Shown piece by piece: positions 43,201 to 54,665 of a stretch of 64,000 bases of DNA. The position numbers and the translations under genes were made by a program. Numbering within the stretch: position 1 is the stretch's first letter; the number at the start of each line of letters is the position of its first letter. The notes beneath the pieces were generated by a model. The model saw nothing but the letters and a program-made list of their open reading frames with translations. It searched no databases and was not told where the DNA came from. This DNA is from Chitinibacter sp. GC72. GTDB lineage: Bacteria; Pseudomonadota; Gammaproteobacteria; Burkholderiales; Chitinibacteraceae. Location: contig NZ_VIRW01000003.1 in assembly GCF_009760905.1 (NCBI RefSeq), forward strand, positions 62,001-126,000, in the 5' to 3' direction.

Positions 43201-44304
43201 ATGTTTGAACGCCATCAAGGCGGTGATGAGGCAATACTGGTTTGTCTCGATTTTGGCGAGCCCGATTACCGCGATGGTGTCGACGAGTTCGTTGAGTTGG
43301 TAAAGTCTGCTGGCGTAAAGCCTTTGCAGATTATTGAAGGTAAACGTCAGCGCCCGGATGCCGCGTATTTTGCCGGTAGCGGCAAAGCTGATGAGATTGC
43401 CCAGGCTGTCGCCGAGCATCAGGCGCAACTAGTGATTTTCAATCACCAGTTATCACCAGCTCAGGAACGAAATCTGGAAAAAAAGGCGCAGTGTCGGGTG
43501 CTGGATCGCACGACGCTGATTCTGGACATTTTCGCCCAGCGCGCGCGTACCGCAGAGGGTAAATTGCAGGTGGAGCTAGCTCAGCTGGCGCATATCCAGA
43601 CCCGGCTGATTCGTGGCTGGACTCACCTAGAGCGTCAGAAAGGCGGGGTGGGGTTGCGTGGCCCGGGCGAGTCACAGCTGGAGACTGACCGCCGCTTGAT
43701 TGGCGTGCGGGTGAAGCGGCTAAAAGATCAGCTGACTATTGTGCAAAAGCAAAGGGCAACCCAGCGCAAGGCACGGGATCGGAATGGGCAATTTACCGTT
43801 TCGATCGTTGGTTATACCAATGCAGGCAAATCAACACTGTTTAATGCATTAACCAAAGCCAAAATCTACGTTGCCGATCAATTGTTTGCAACGCTAGATA
43901 CCACCAGCCGCAAATTGTATCTGGATGCCGAAAACTCGATTGTTTTATCCGATACGGTCGGGTTTATCCGGCAATTGCCGCATACCCTGGTGGCAGCATT
44001 TCGCGCTACTTTGGAAGAAACAATCAATGCCGATTTATTGCTGCATGTGGTTGATATCAACCATCCAATGCGTGATTTGCAAATTGCCGAAGTAAACAAG
44101 GTCCTCGCTGAAATCGGTGCGGAACGTATTCCACAGCTGATGGTCTTTAACAAGATTGATCAAAAGGCATTGCCGCCCGAAGTGGTGCGTGATGAATATG
44201 GTAAAATCAACACGGTTAAATTAAGCGCCATTGAAGGTCTTGGACTTGATTTGCTACGCGCAGCGTTGATTGAAGCAATAAGCCAATCACAAAAGGAAGA
44301 ATAA
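43201..44304 (+). CDS. hflX: ribosome-splitting GTPase HflX
   Basis: 367 aa. N-terminal HflX domain (DFGEPDYRDGVDEFVELVKSAG, AQLVIFNHQLSPAQERNLE), the Gly-rich linker RGPGESQLETDRRLI, then the G domain with GYTNAGKSTLFNAL, DTVGFI and NKID. It rescues stalled ribosomes under stress. Adjacent to hflK with no gap. Confidence 0.97.
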   Translation: MFERHQGGDEAILVCLDFGEPDYRDGVDEFVELVKSAGVKPLQIIEGKRQRPDAAYFAGSGKADEIAQAVAEHQAQLVIFNHQLSPAQERNLEKKAQCRVLDRTTLILDIFAQRARTAEGKLQVELAQLAHIQTRLIRGWTHLERQKGGVGLRGPGESQLETDRRLIGVRVKRLKDQLTIVQKQRATQRKARDRNGQFTVSIVGYTNAGKSTLFNALTKAKIYVADQLFATLDTTSRKLYLDAENSIVLSDTVGFIRQLPHTLVAAFRATLEETINADLLLHVVDINHPMRDLQIAEVNKVLAEIGAERIPQLMVFNKIDQKALPPEVVRDEYGKINTVKLSAIEGLGLDLLRAALIEAISQSQKEE

Positions 44305-45483
44305 ATGAGTCAGAATGACCCGCAATGGGGTGGTGGCCGCAAAGGTAATAATGGTGGCCCACCTGATTTAGAAGAAATTTTCCGTTCAATTACCGACAAA
44401 ATAAATCGTTTGTTTGGTGGCAAACCAACATCTGGCTTGCCTACTGGCAACTCGAAAGGCGGCTCGACTGGTGCCTTGGTGATTGGCGCAGGTTTGCTGG
44501 TTTTGTGGGCAGGCTCAGGCGTGTATGTGGTGGATGAGCGTGAGAATGCGGTGATTACCCGTTTTGGCAAATATACCCAGACTGTTGAAAGCGCAGGTTT
44601 GAAATGGCATTTGCCATACCCGATTGAAGCGCGCGAAATCGTGAATATGACCGAATTGCGCAGCCTCGAGGTTGGCGTACGCGGCGCGGCGGCAACGGGC
44701 GATGAAAGCACCATGCTCACTGGTGATCAGAACATCATCGAAGTGCAGCTTGAAGTGCAATACAACCTCAATTCCGCCCGCGATTTCCTGTTCAATAATC
44801 GCCTGCTGGATAAAGACGGCCGTGATGTCGTTAAGCAAGCCGCAGAAACGGCGATTCGTGAAGTCGTCGGTAAGAACAAGGTGGATTATGTCCTGAATGA
44901 AGGCCGTGGCAAGATTGGTGAAGACACCAAGGAAATCATCCAGGATTTGCTGACCAAATATGGCACCGGTATTTCAGTTTCCCGGGTAAATATCTCCGAT
45001 GTTCAACCGCCGGAACAGGTGCAGGCAGCATTTAGCGATGCGGTGAAAGCCCGGCAGGATCGTGCCCGTCTGATCAATGAAGGCACGGCTTACGCCAATG
45101 ATGTCGTACCCAAAGCCAGCGGTATGGCTGCCCGTCTAAACGAAGAAGCGCTGGGTTATCGTCAGCAAGTGGTCGCACGTGCCGAGGGTGATGCGTCGCG
45201 CTTCCGTCAGATTGCGGCAGAATACAGCAAAGCACCGCAAGTGACGCGTGACCGGATGTATCTGGACACCATGCAGACTGTGTATCAGAACACGACCAAG
45301 GTGCTGGTCGATCAGAAATCAAATGGCAATTTGCTTTACCTGCCGCTTGATAAGCTGATGCAGATGAATGCACAGGGCGAAAACAATGCGACCCCGCTGA
45401 CCCCGAAAGCAGCCGAGCTGCCTGTGGTACAGCCTAATGAACCAGCTACCCGCTCAAGTCGCGGTGAGCGTGACGGCCGCTAA
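44305..45483 (+). CDS. hflK: FtsH protease modulator HflK
   Basis: 392 aa. Gly/Asn-rich cytoplasmic start (DPQWGGGRKGNNGGPPDLEE), membrane helix (ALVIGAGLLVLWAGSGVYVV), then SPFH/band 7 domain and a C-terminal helix. With HflC it forms a large membrane cage around FtsH. Spaced 11 bases from hflC. Confidence 0.97.
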   Translation: MSQNDPQWGGGRKGNNGGPPDLEEIFRSITDKINRLFGGKPTSGLPTGNSKGGSTGALVIGAGLLVLWAGSGVYVVDERENAVITRFGKYTQTVESAGLKWHLPYPIEAREIVNMTELRSLEVGVRGAAATGDESTMLTGDQNIIEVQLEVQYNLNSARDFLFNNRLLDKDGRDVVKQAAETAIREVVGKNKVDYVLNEGRGKIGEDTKEIIQDLLTKYGTGISVSRVNISDVQPPEQVQAAFSDAVKARQDRARLINEGTAYANDVVPKASGMAARLNEEALGYRQQVVARAEGDASRFRQIAAEYSKAPQVTRDRMYLDTMQTVYQNTTKVLVDQKSNGNLLYLPLDKLMQMNAQGENNATPLTPKAAELPVVQPNEPATRSSRGERDGR

Positions 45484-45494
45484 GGAGCTTGAAC

Positions 45495-46373
45495 ATGAAT
45501 AAAATTATGCCGGTGATTGGCGCTTTGTTTGTTGCTTTGTTCATTTTCTCGACAACGTTTTTCACGCTGGATCAGCGCCAGTACGCCATTGTGTTTCAGT
45601 TCTCTGAAGCGGTTCGGGTCATCAAAGATCCGGGTTTTCATTTCAAAATACCGCTATTGCAAGAGGTGCGTTACTTTGATAAACGCATTCAAACGATTGA
45701 TGAAGAAGCGCCTGCACGCATTCAGACCATTGAAAAAATGAATGTCAAAGCCGACAGCTTTATCAAATTCCAGATTGTGGATGTTGAAAAATACTACAAG
45801 GCCGTCGGCGTTGATCAGCGCAAAGGCGTCGATCGTTTGCGCAACACGGTCAACAATATGCTGCGCGACGAGTTTGGTAAGCGCACAGTACAGGACGTCA
45901 TTTCCGGTCAGCGTGACGAAGTGATGAGCCATGTTCGCAAGGTGGCTGATGCCGATGCCGCGCGGATTGGGGTGCAGGTGCTGGATGTGCGCATCAAGCG
46001 CGTTGAGCTTGAAGACAGCACGCTTAACTCGGTGTACGAGCGCATGCAGTCAGAGCGTAAAGCCGTGGCCAGCCAGCTGCGTGCCGAAGGTAGTGCTGCT
46101 GCCGAAAAGATCAAAGCCGATGCGGACAAGCAACGCGAGGTGATTCTGGCTGATGCCTATAATCAGGCGCAGCAAATGAAGGGTGAGGGCGATGCCAAGG
46201 CGGCGGCGATCTACGCGGACGCTTACGGCAAAAATCCGGAGTTCTACGCTTTCTACAAGAGTCTGGACGCCTACAAGCAAAGCTTTGCGAAGAAAAGCGA
46301 CGTGATGGTCATTGACCCCAGTGCCGATTTCTTCAAATACATGAAAAATCCGCGCGCAGGCGCAGCTAAATGA
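45495..46373 (+). CDS. hflC: FtsH protease modulator HflC
   Basis: 292 aa from the ATG giving MNKIMPVIGALF, with AAGGAG upstream. Membrane helix at the N-terminus and SPFH domain with long helix (ASQLRAEGSAAAEKIKADADKQ). Partner of HflK. Ends ATGA with the next start. Confidence 0.97.
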   Translation: MNKIMPVIGALFVALFIFSTTFFTLDQRQYAIVFQFSEAVRVIKDPGFHFKIPLLQEVRYFDKRIQTIDEEAPARIQTIEKMNVKADSFIKFQIVDVEKYYKAVGVDQRKGVDRLRNTVNNMLRDEFGKRTVQDVISGQRDEVMSHVRKVADADAARIGVQVLDVRIKRVELEDSTLNSVYERMQSERKAVASQLRAEGSAAAEKIKADADKQREVILADAYNQAQQMKGEGDAKAAAIYADAYGKNPEFYAFYKSLDAYKQSFAKKSDVMVIDPSADFFKYMKNPRAGAAK

Positions 46374-46555
46374 GTTCGGCGCTCTGGCTGGGTTTGGGCT
46401 TGATGCTGGTGTTTGAAGGCATTATGCCCTTTACCTTGCCGCATATCTGGCGTGCCACATTAAAGCGCATGTCGGAAATGAGTGATGGTCAGATCCGCCT
46501 GATCGGATTTGGCTCCTTACTGGCCGGTTTATTGATTTCGTTGGCGGCGATTTAA
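46370..46555 (+). CDS. DUF2065 small membrane protein
   Basis: 61 aa with two membrane helices (LWLGLGLMLVFEGIMPFTLP and IRLIGFGSLLAGLLISLAAI). DUF2065 proteins usually lie after hflC in beta- and gammaproteobacteria. Function unknown; overlap with hflC suggests coupling to the HflKC complex. Confidence 0.93.
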   Translation: MSSALWLGLGLMLVFEGIMPFTLPHIWRATLKRMSEMSDGQIRLIGFGSLLAGLLISLAAI

Positions 46556-46565
46556 ACTCCCTAGG

Positions 46566-46613
46566 GGGTATTGCCATCAACACTATGATTAACGCCCACT
46601 CCAGGGTAATACC
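46566..46613. repeat. dispersed palindrome copy A
   Basis: GGGTATTGCC (46566-46575) and GGGTAATACC (46604-46613) are inverted with one mismatch; lies between DUF2065 and hisZ. Weakest of four related copies. Confidence 0.4.
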
Positions 46614-46640
46614 TGGGTGGGCATTTGGTTTGTAAAGACG

Positions 46641-47783
46641 ATGCGTAACTGGATACTGCCTGAATATATTTCTGATGTACTGCCTGCCGAGGCGCGACAA
46701 ATCGAAAGCATGCGCCGGAACATGCTTGATCTGTTTTCGCTGTATGGCTACGAGCAAGTTGAGCCACCACTGGTTGAATACGTTGAATCCTTGCTAACCC
46801 AGCAGGACGCGGCGCTGGATTTGAAAACCTTCAAGCTGGTCGACGAGCTATCTGGCCGCCAGATGGGCTTGCGTGCCGATATTACCCCGCAGGTCGCGCG
46901 GATTGATTCACATATCCTCAATCGCCAGGGTGTGACCCGCTTGTGTTATACCGGCTCGGTGTTGTGCACCCGCCCCGACGGCCTGCTGTCGACGCGCCAG
47001 CCTCGCCAAATCGGCGCCGAAATCTACGGCTGCGCCGATCTGGCTGCCGATGTAGAAATCATTGAGCTGATGTTTGCCAGCCTGGCGCAAGCCGGGGTGA
47101 GCGATATGAGTCTTGAAGTGGGGCATATCGGCCTTTTCAATGCGATTGCCGATGCCGCTCACTGGCAGGGCGAGTTGCGTCAGAGTGCATTTAATGCGCT
47201 CAAGCAAAAAGACGTGCCAACACTGAAAACCTTGGCGGCCTCACTGGCATCTGAGTTGCAGCAAGGCCTGCTGGCGCTGGCTAGCAGTTATGGCGATCTG
47301 TCGGTGCTTGCGCAAGCCCGAGCGCAATTGCCCGCCTTGCCTGAAATTGCCGCTGCACTCGATGGTTTGCAGCAATTGCATGCTGCCCTGACCGCACGCG
47401 GTATTGCTGTGCGTTTTGACCTAGCCGAGCTGCCAGGCAGCTACTACCACACCGGTCTGGTGTTTAATGCTTACGCCAAAGGTTTTACCAATGCCGTCGC
47501 GCGTGGCGGGCGCTACGACAGCGTGGGCGAGAAATTTGGCCGTTCACGCCCGGCAACTGGCTTCAGTATCGACTTGCGCGGCTTGACCTCAGTGCCATTC
47601 CCCGGCAAAAAAGCAGCCGTCCTGGCACCTAAAGGTGAAGATGCTGCTTTGCTTGACGCGATTCGTGCCTTGCGTGCCCAGGGTGAAATCGTGATTGTTG
47701 ACCTTGGTGTGGTGCAATCCGAAGTGCACGCTGATCGCGCCCTGCAGCAAAAAGAGGGTGTTTGGCAAGTCATAAGTCTGTAA
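46641..47783 (+). CDS. hisZ: ATP phosphoribosyltransferase regulatory subunit
   Basis: 380 aa from MRNWILPEYISDVLP. Class II synthetase-like, with LRADITPQVARID, SVLCTRPDGLLSTRQPRQIGAE and ARGGRYDSVGEKFG, but the tRNA-binding C-terminus is missing, as in HisZ. HisZ activates the short HisG in histidine synthesis. Upstream of purA, as in other betaproteobacteria. Confidence 0.95.
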   Translation: MRNWILPEYISDVLPAEARQIESMRRNMLDLFSLYGYEQVEPPLVEYVESLLTQQDAALDLKTFKLVDELSGRQMGLRADITPQVARIDSHILNRQGVTRLCYTGSVLCTRPDGLLSTRQPRQIGAEIYGCADLAADVEIIELMFASLAQAGVSDMSLEVGHIGLFNAIADAAHWQGELRQSAFNALKQKDVPTLKTLAASLASELQQGLLALASSYGDLSVLAQARAQLPALPEIAAALDGLQQLHAALTARGIAVRFDLAELPGSYYHTGLVFNAYAKGFTNAVARGGRYDSVGEKFGRSRPATGFSIDLRGLTSVPFPGKKAAVLAPKGEDAALLDAIRALRAQGEIVIVDLGVVQSEVHADRALQQKEGVWQVISL

Positions 47784-47865
47784 AAATTAAGCCAATTTGG
47801 CAAAAAAATCGCTGGCTCAATCGGCGTTTTGACGTTAAAGTTCGGTCGCAACGTTACAGGTGTAA

Positions 47866-49203
<1,338 letters not shown>

Positions 49204-49225
49204 GCCCAGCGCTGCTGTGCAATGC

Positions 49226-49252
49226 AAAGCCCCGATTATTCGGGGCTTTTTT
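49226..49252 (+). terminator. purA terminator
   Basis: AAAGCCCCG/CGGGGCTTT with loop ATTATT, then T-run. Confidence 0.95.
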
Positions 49253-49460
49253 GTTGCCGCTGATTTGTTGCAGTGTAGAGGTATCGGCCTGAAGCTGCGT
49301 AATCAGCGGATTCTTAAAATTTGCTCGATAGCTAGCAACTTCGAAATCGCTTTGGCTATCGATAAAGCTGCATTGGCCTTTAGGCTTGTGGTAAGGGTGC
49401 GGCTGATCTTGGCCCAAAAAGCCGCAGCGCAGACGAGGTGTTTCGATGAGCTGGGCAGGG

Positions 49461-49507
49461 GGTATATCACTGAAGGCAAGTTTGAATATTGCCTTTAGTG
49501 ATATACC
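49461..49507. repeat. dispersed palindrome copy B
   Basis: Arms of 19 bases (GGTATATCACTGAAGGCAA and its complement, one mismatch) with a nine-base loop. The outer GGTATAT/ATATACC matches copies C and D; the inner part differs. Confidence 0.75.
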
Positions 49508-49626
49508 ACTTCATAGACTCTGCTCGCTGATGTGAACTTCTATCGGCGTTAGCCGGAATCCTGCAGCAATGCTTGCTGGCGCTCTACCCGCCGTGCCGGT
49601 TTTCGCTGGGGGCGCTGAGGTTGAGA

Positions 49627-50538
49627 TTAGCTGCGCTGCGTTTTCTTTTTCACTGGCTGCTTGGCTTTTCTGGCGGCAGTGCTGCTTTTCTTGCTGCTGA
49701 CTTTGCTACCACGAGCTTCTTTGGCACTGGCTTTTTTGCGGCTGCTGACGCTGGATTTGCCGGTTTCACTCGCACCGACGCGCGCGCATTGAATCACTGT
49801 TTTCTTGTTTTTCCCTTTGCCCGTCACCACTTTTTTGCATTGCCGGTTGCTACGGTTTTCTGTGGCGACGCTGCGCGCGCTGCTGTCAGCTTTGGGGCGA
49901 CTGCTGGCGGCGAGCAGAGAATTGACGTTCAGACCTTGCGATCCGCCGTCGGCGATGCGGCGTGCGCCATTAAAACGGCTTTGCCAGTAGTTGATATTCA
50001 TATTGGCGACTTCGACGTTGCGACCGGCGCGCGGCGAATGGATAAAGCGGTTGTCGCCCAGGTAAATACCCACGTGTGAGAATGTACGCCCCAGCGTATT
50101 AAAGAACACCAGATCGCCCGGCTTTAATTCCGATTTGTCGATGGACTGCCCGGTATGCGCCATTTCAAACGCGGTACGCGGCAAGGTGATGTTCATCGAG
50201 TTTTGAAACACGTATTTGATAAAGCCCGAGCAATCAAGCCCGGATTCGGGAGTGTTGCCGCCCCAGGTGTATTTCACGCCGATCAGGCTCATGGCCGACA
50301 GCAGCAAATCCTGTGCGGGCTGGTAATCGCTGCCCTTGGGCATGGTCTTGGGTTTGCTGCGCTGGCGCGAGGGGGCAGGGGCTTCGGCGGCCACTGGAAT
50401 GTCGGGGACGTTCTCCAGCGTGATGCTGCTTTTGAGCTCGGGGTTGCTATCACCCAGCGGCATATCCTGATCCGCGAGCACTGTTTGCGTTGCACAGCTC
50501 AAGACTGTGGCGAGAATGATGATCCATTTCATGGGCAA
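49627..50538 (-). CDS. NlpC/P60 peptidase with basic tail
   Basis: 303 aa. Signal peptide in the first 22 residues (ending VLA). NlpC/P60 domain near 75-190: catalytic Cys in SGLDCSGFIKYVF, His in FSHVGIYLGDNRFIHS, and NGARRI at the end. It should cut peptidoglycan stem peptides. After residue 215 there is an unusual tail of about 85 residues rich in Lys, Arg and Ser (for instance KGKNKKTVIQ, SSRKKASAKE, KQPVKKKTQRS), like a histone tail; it may bind cell-wall polymers or DNA. Divergent from ubiB. Confidence 0.88.
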   Translation of the reverse strand: MPMKWIIILATVLSCATQTVLADQDMPLGDSNPELKSSITLENVPDIPVAAEAPAPSRQRSKPKTMPKGSDYQPAQDLLLSAMSLIGVKYTWGGNTPESGLDCSGFIKYVFQNSMNITLPRTAFEMAHTGQSIDKSELKPGDLVFFNTLGRTFSHVGIYLGDNRFIHSPRAGRNVEVANMNINYWQSRFNGARRIADGGSQGLNVNSLLAASSRPKADSSARSVATENRSNRQCKKVVTGKGKNKKTVIQCARVGASETGKSSVSSRKKASAKEARGSKVSSKKSSTAARKAKQPVKKKTQRS

Positions 50539-50616
50539 GAACTTTACGGGTGTAGAAAACGGCTGTAAAGCCTAAAATTCAAATAATTGGCTGATTGCCC
50601 TAACTGGACAGACTGA

Positions 50617-52302
50617 ATGCTTAAAGAAACGTTCACCGTGATGCGGGATCTCCCGCGAGTGCGCGAGATTATTGCAATTTTGATGCGTCATGGCTTGGGT
50701 AATTTGGTACAAAGATTAGGCTTGGCAAAAGGAATTGAGCGTGCTGGCGACTTGCTGCACTGGCCGGGTGATCACGAGGTTGAATTGCTTGATCCACCTG
50801 TGCGGGTTAGGCGGGCGCTGGAGCAGCTGGGGCCGACTTTTATCAAGCTGGGGCAGGTGCTGGCAACGCGCGTGGACATGTTTCCGCCCGAGTGGATTGC
50901 CGAATTTGAAAAGTTGCAAAATGACGTGCCGCCGCTGGCTTTTGCCGAGATTGAGGCTGAGTTGCGCACGGCACTGGGGCAAGATCCGCACGAAGTTTTT
51001 AGCGAGCTGGACCCCAAGCCAATTGGCTCGGCCTCGATTGCGCAAGTGCACCGCGCCAAATTGCCCGATGGCACCGAGGTAGTGCTGAAAATCCGGCGGC
51101 CGAATATTATTCCCAAAATCGAAGCTGATCTGCGGATTTTGCGGCATATCGCCGGTCTGGCGATGTTTGAGTTTCCTGATTTGCGCCGCTATCAGCCGAT
51201 TCGCGTCGTGGATGAATTTGCCAAATCACTGCATCGCGAGCTCAATCTGTCGATTGAAGCGCGAAATCTGGAGCGCTTTATCACCAATTTTGCCGGCCAC
51301 GACGAGATTGTGATTCCCAAAATCTGGTGGCAGTGGACTTCAGAGCGCCTGATTGTGCAGGAATATGTGGGCGGCGTGGCGGGTAATGATCTGGCCGCTG
51401 CCGATGCAGCCGGGCTTGATCGCAAGCTGCTGGCCGCGCGGGGTGCCGATGCCGTGCTCAAGATGGTGCTGATTGATGGGTATTTTCATGCCGACCCGCA
51501 TCCGGGGAATGTGAAGTATCTGCCCGGCAGCCGCATTGCCTTTCTCGATTTTGGCATGGTGGGGCGCTTGCCGCATCCGCGGCGTGATCATATTGTTGAT
51601 CTGCTGGCCGCGCTGGCGCAGCGCGACGAGCATGGCATTCTGAATGTCTTGCTCGAGTGGACTGGCGATACGGTGGTCGACGAAGAGCAACTGGAGGCCG
51701 ATATCGCCGACTTTATGTTTAATTATGAAAATCTCTCGCTCAAGGATATCCAGTTTGGCAATTTGCTCAATGACGTGGCCATGATTATGCGCGAGCATGA
51801 AATTACGCTGCCATCGGATCTGACCCTGCTGTTCAAGGCGCTAATCACGCTGGAAGGGCTGGGGCGGCAGCTGGATCCGGATTTTCAAATGGTGCCGCAC
51901 CTGACACCGTTTGTGAAAGAAGTAATCCTGACGCGCTACAACCCCAAAACCCTGCTCAAACGCGGCAAAGACAATTTGTTTGAGGCATTTAACGTGTTGT
52001 CGGGCTTGCCACGGGATGTGGGCAAGCTGATCAAGCAGGCGCGCCGGGGCAATTTGCGCGTTGATCTGGATTTGAAACGCCTCGATCATTTCGGCGTGCA
52101 GCTGGCCAAAAGCGCCAATCGGCTGACGATGGGCATTGTGACTGGTGCCTTGATTATCGGCTCATCGATTGCCATGACCATCAAGGTGGGTCCGACGATT
52201 TTCGGCATGCCGGTGCTGGGTTTTCTGGGTTTTGTCGTCGCTTTGCTCAATGCCATTTGGCTGATGTTTGCGATCTGGATTTCCAGCAAATCCGAGCGTT
52301 AA
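50617..52302 (+). CDS. ubiB: ubiquinone biosynthesis kinase-like UbiB
   Basis: 561 aa. LGPTFIKLGQVLATRVDMFP, PIGSASIAQVHRAKLPDG, VVLKIRRPNI, HADPHPGNVKYLPG and FLDFGMVGRL are present and two membrane helices close the protein. UbiB is an atypical kinase/ATPase that supports ubiquinone synthesis. This copy is intact, unlike the relative at 22.6 kb. Confidence 0.93.
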   Translation: MLKETFTVMRDLPRVREIIAILMRHGLGNLVQRLGLAKGIERAGDLLHWPGDHEVELLDPPVRVRRALEQLGPTFIKLGQVLATRVDMFPPEWIAEFEKLQNDVPPLAFAEIEAELRTALGQDPHEVFSELDPKPIGSASIAQVHRAKLPDGTEVVLKIRRPNIIPKIEADLRILRHIAGLAMFEFPDLRRYQPIRVVDEFAKSLHRELNLSIEARNLERFITNFAGHDEIVIPKIWWQWTSERLIVQEYVGGVAGNDLAAADAAGLDRKLLAARGADAVLKMVLIDGYFHADPHPGNVKYLPGSRIAFLDFGMVGRLPHPRRDHIVDLLAALAQRDEHGILNVLLEWTGDTVVDEEQLEADIADFMFNYENLSLKDIQFGNLLNDVAMIMREHEITLPSDLTLLFKALITLEGLGRQLDPDFQMVPHLTPFVKEVILTRYNPKTLLKRGKDNLFEAFNVLSGLPRDVGKLIKQARRGNLRVDLDLKRLDHFGVQLAKSANRLTMGIVTGALIIGSSIAMTIKVGPTIFGMPVLGFLGFVVALLNAIWLMFAIWISSKSER

Positions 52303-52805
52303 TCTTTCACTAACGCCTTTTCAATCAAGGGCTGCCAGGCTGCAAGCTTAGCCGAGAGGCTAAGGGTATGTGCGGGACTGCTAGACGGCGCAATGGCTGC
52401 ATGAATATACCCAGGTAGCAGCTTCTGGCCATGACGAGCGGCGGTCTGCCCGTTGAAAACCACATGCGTCAAGCCTGGATACTGTTGCAGTAGCTCGCTC
52501 AGAGTATTGGTTTGAATGCCGGTGAGGGCAGAGTCCAAGCTTCCGGGGCGAGCCGCGCTGTGCACAACATCCCAGAGTGCAATGCCGTGCTTGAGCAGAA
52601 TCGGGTAGCGTTCTGCAAAAGGTAGCGTTAGCAAAGGCTCGCTCAGGATGGCCGCCAACATCGGCCAGAATGCATTGCGCGGGTGGGCGTAGTAGTGCCC
52701 CTGCAAGAGCGATGCATCCCCCGGCAAGCTGCCTAAAATCAGCAGACGGCTGTGCTGATCGCATACCGGAGCAAAGCTGGATTTGATCTGTGCGGGCTCT
52801 CCCAT
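52299..52805 (-). CDS. DNA-deoxyinosine glycosylase (UDG superfamily)
   Basis: 168 aa from MGEPAQIKSSF (a GTG nine bases upstream is possible). LLILGSLPGDASL and GHYYAHPRNAFWPML are the marks of this UDG-superfamily branch, with ALWDVVHSAARPGSLD and HVVFNGQTAARHG, then APSSSPAHT as the DNA-binding loop. Removes deaminated bases such as hypoxanthine from DNA. Its end overlaps the ubiB end by four bases (convergent). Confidence 0.88.
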   Translation of the reverse strand: MGEPAQIKSSFAPVCDQHSRLLILGSLPGDASLLQGHYYAHPRNAFWPMLAAILSEPLLTLPFAERYPILLKHGIALWDVVHSAARPGSLDSALTGIQTNTLSELLQQYPGLTHVVFNGQTAARHGQKLLPGYIHAAIAPSSSPAHTLSLSAKLAAWQPLIEKALVKD

Positions 52806-52823
52806 CGATAACACTGGGTGTCT

Positions 52824-54614
52824 TTATGATTTGATCAGCGCTGCGCCATCAAAGCCCAGGCGCAAATTGCCCCAGTGCCTGCCGCTAATAAAAATCGGCA
52901 CGTCCAGCTCGGTCATGATCTCGCCGGTATCGCGCACATAATTTTGCAGCAGGAAGCGTTCGGTATTTTGCGCTGCGCGCAGGCCCGCCGGATCATTAAA
53001 AATGCGCTCATTGCGGCTATTGAGCAAATCAACTGCGTGCTCTCCCGTCATCGCGTGCGAGTACCAGCTATTGTGCGTCGGGCCATAACCTTTGTTGTCC
53101 ACCGCCAGCGCAAATTTGCCACCTTGCGCTGTTTTGGCCAGCTCGTCGTATAGCGGCTGGATTTCGCTGACAAAGAGCTGGTTGTAGCTGGTTTTGTATT
53201 TTTGCGGCTTGGTGTTCGGCACTGTCTGGTAGTTCTGATCGAAGACATTGATACCACGTGCTTGCATCGCTTCAATCTTGGCGGTAACTTTATCCCTGTA
53301 TTGCGAGCACAGGCTGATCATGGCATCGAGCGGGCCTTGGCCGATGACAAAGCGGCCGACCATGGCCTGCACGTCTTCGGTTGCCTTGGCGACGTCTTTG
53401 GACGACTCGGCCGAGCGGGCCATTTTTTCATTAACTGTGCGCGATAGCTGGTGAATTTCAGCCACATTCGCGTTCACGACATTATTGGCGGCGGTAAATT
53501 CTTCAAGTGTCTGGGCAATCCCGCTGAGCGCCTGCGCGGTTTGCTCGAAATCGTGCATCATTTTGGCAAATTGCGAGGAGGCTTTTTCGACGACATCGCG
53601 AGTCAGGTTGGCATCCTGAGTAATCAGCTGAGTTTCGGTCAGTGTTTCCGATACTTGATTGAGCATATTGTCGATGTCGCTGGAAATCTCATCTGTAGCG
53701 ACGCCGACTTTTTCGGCCAGCTTGCGTACTTCATCGGCCACCACTGCAAAGCCACGGCCTTGTTCTCCAGCTCGGGCGGCTTCAATCGCGGCGTTGAGCG
53801 CCAGCAAATTGGTCTGTCCGGCAATTTCCTTGATCAGATCAACAATGGTTTTGATGCTGGAAGAGCGCTTGTTCAGGCCATCCACCGTCTGGTTGAACGA
53901 GCTGATTTTGGTGTTAATCGCATTAATCCGGCTGACAACGTCCTGCAATTCGGAGTACGAGGCATGTGCCATATCCAGATTGGTGACGGTGGTGTGCGAT
54001 ATTTCGCCAGTCTGGCGCGAAACGGTGTTGATGCCTTCGCTGGTGTTATGACTGGCCTGCACAATACTTTTGGCTAGCGTGTCCTGCTGTGCGGTGGCCT
54101 GCGCCGAATCCCGGATGTGTTTTTGCGATTTGGCCGCTTCCAGCGCCATGCTGATCGTCATGGTCTGCACATTGGCAATAATATCGCGCTGCTTGCCCAA
54201 GAAGCGGTTGCAGGTCATGGCTAGCTGGCTGATTTCGTCGCTATAAGGCGCTGGTATGTTTTGTGACAAGTCACCTTCGTGATCAGCGGCATCCGTAAAA
54301 ACCTGATTGATCAGCTGCACCGGCTTGGTAATCCATAAATGGAAATACAGGATTTCAATGGCGCAAAAAACAATCGAGCCGATGGACAATAGCCAACCGA
54401 TATTGATCAGGTCAGCAAACAGCTGCCTGACGCCGATTTGTTGTGCCGTGGGAATGCTGCCAATCAGCGGCTCTAGCTCACCTTGCGCCCAATACAGGCT
54501 CAAAAGTGCAGTCAGCGGAAAAAGGCACAAAATTCCGATAAACGCGTATTTTCGCCCTAGCGTAGGGATGAAATTTCGCTCAAACGAGCGATGAAAGTCG
54601 GCTAGCCATGTCAT
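52824..54614 (-). CDS. methyl-accepting chemotaxis protein with C-terminal sensor domain
   Basis: 596 aa. Two membrane helices (about 23-45 and 70-90) with only a short periplasmic loop, a HAMP-like segment, then the signalling part whose tip reads [39 protein letters not shown]. Residues 430-595 after it form an extra domain with [43 protein letters not shown] and [17 protein letters not shown], a cache-like sensor, here in the cytoplasm. The ligand is unknown. Such receptors sense internal or membrane-linked signals. Confidence 0.9.
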   Translation of the reverse strand: MTWLADFHRSFERNFIPTLGRKYAFIGILCLFPLTALLSLYWAQGELEPLIGSIPTAQQIGVRQLFADLINIGWLLSIGSIVFCAIEILYFHLWITKPVQLINQVFTDAADHEGDLSQNIPAPYSDEISQLAMTCNRFLGKQRDIIANVQTMTISMALEAAKSQKHIRDSAQATAQQDTLAKSIVQASHNTSEGINTVSRQTGEISHTTVTNLDMAHASYSELQDVVSRINAINTKISSFNQTVDGLNKRSSSIKTIVDLIKEIAGQTNLLALNAAIEAARAGEQGRGFAVVADEVRKLAEKVGVATDEISSDIDNMLNQVSETLTETQLITQDANLTRDVVEKASSQFAKMMHDFEQTAQALSGIAQTLEEFTAANNVVNANVAEIHQLSRTVNEKMARSAESSKDVAKATEDVQAMVGRFVIGQGPLDAMISLCSQYRDKVTAKIEAMQARGINVFDQNYQTVPNTKPQKYKTSYNQLFVSEIQPLYDELAKTAQGGKFALAVDNKGYGPTHNSWYSHAMTGEHAVDLLNSRNERIFNDPAGLRAAQNTERFLLQNYVRDTGEIMTELDVPIFISGRHWGNLRLGFDGAALIKS

Positions 54615-54665
54615 TGTTATTTTTTCCGCGCGATGACTGCGCTGTAAGCGTCAGGTGAATCAGGT

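Larger units (their letters stand above)
49204..49626. other. convergent gap with terminator and palindrome
   Basis: No gene supported in 423 bases. It has the purA terminator (49226-49252), the repeat copy at 49461-49507, and otherwise plain sequence. A plus-strand open frame across it has no family likeness. Confidence 0.5.

Noticed and set aside
49573-50079. Long plus-strand frame rich in Phe and Ala
   Set aside because: Mirror of the NlpC/P60 gene's basic tail and domain; no family likeness.
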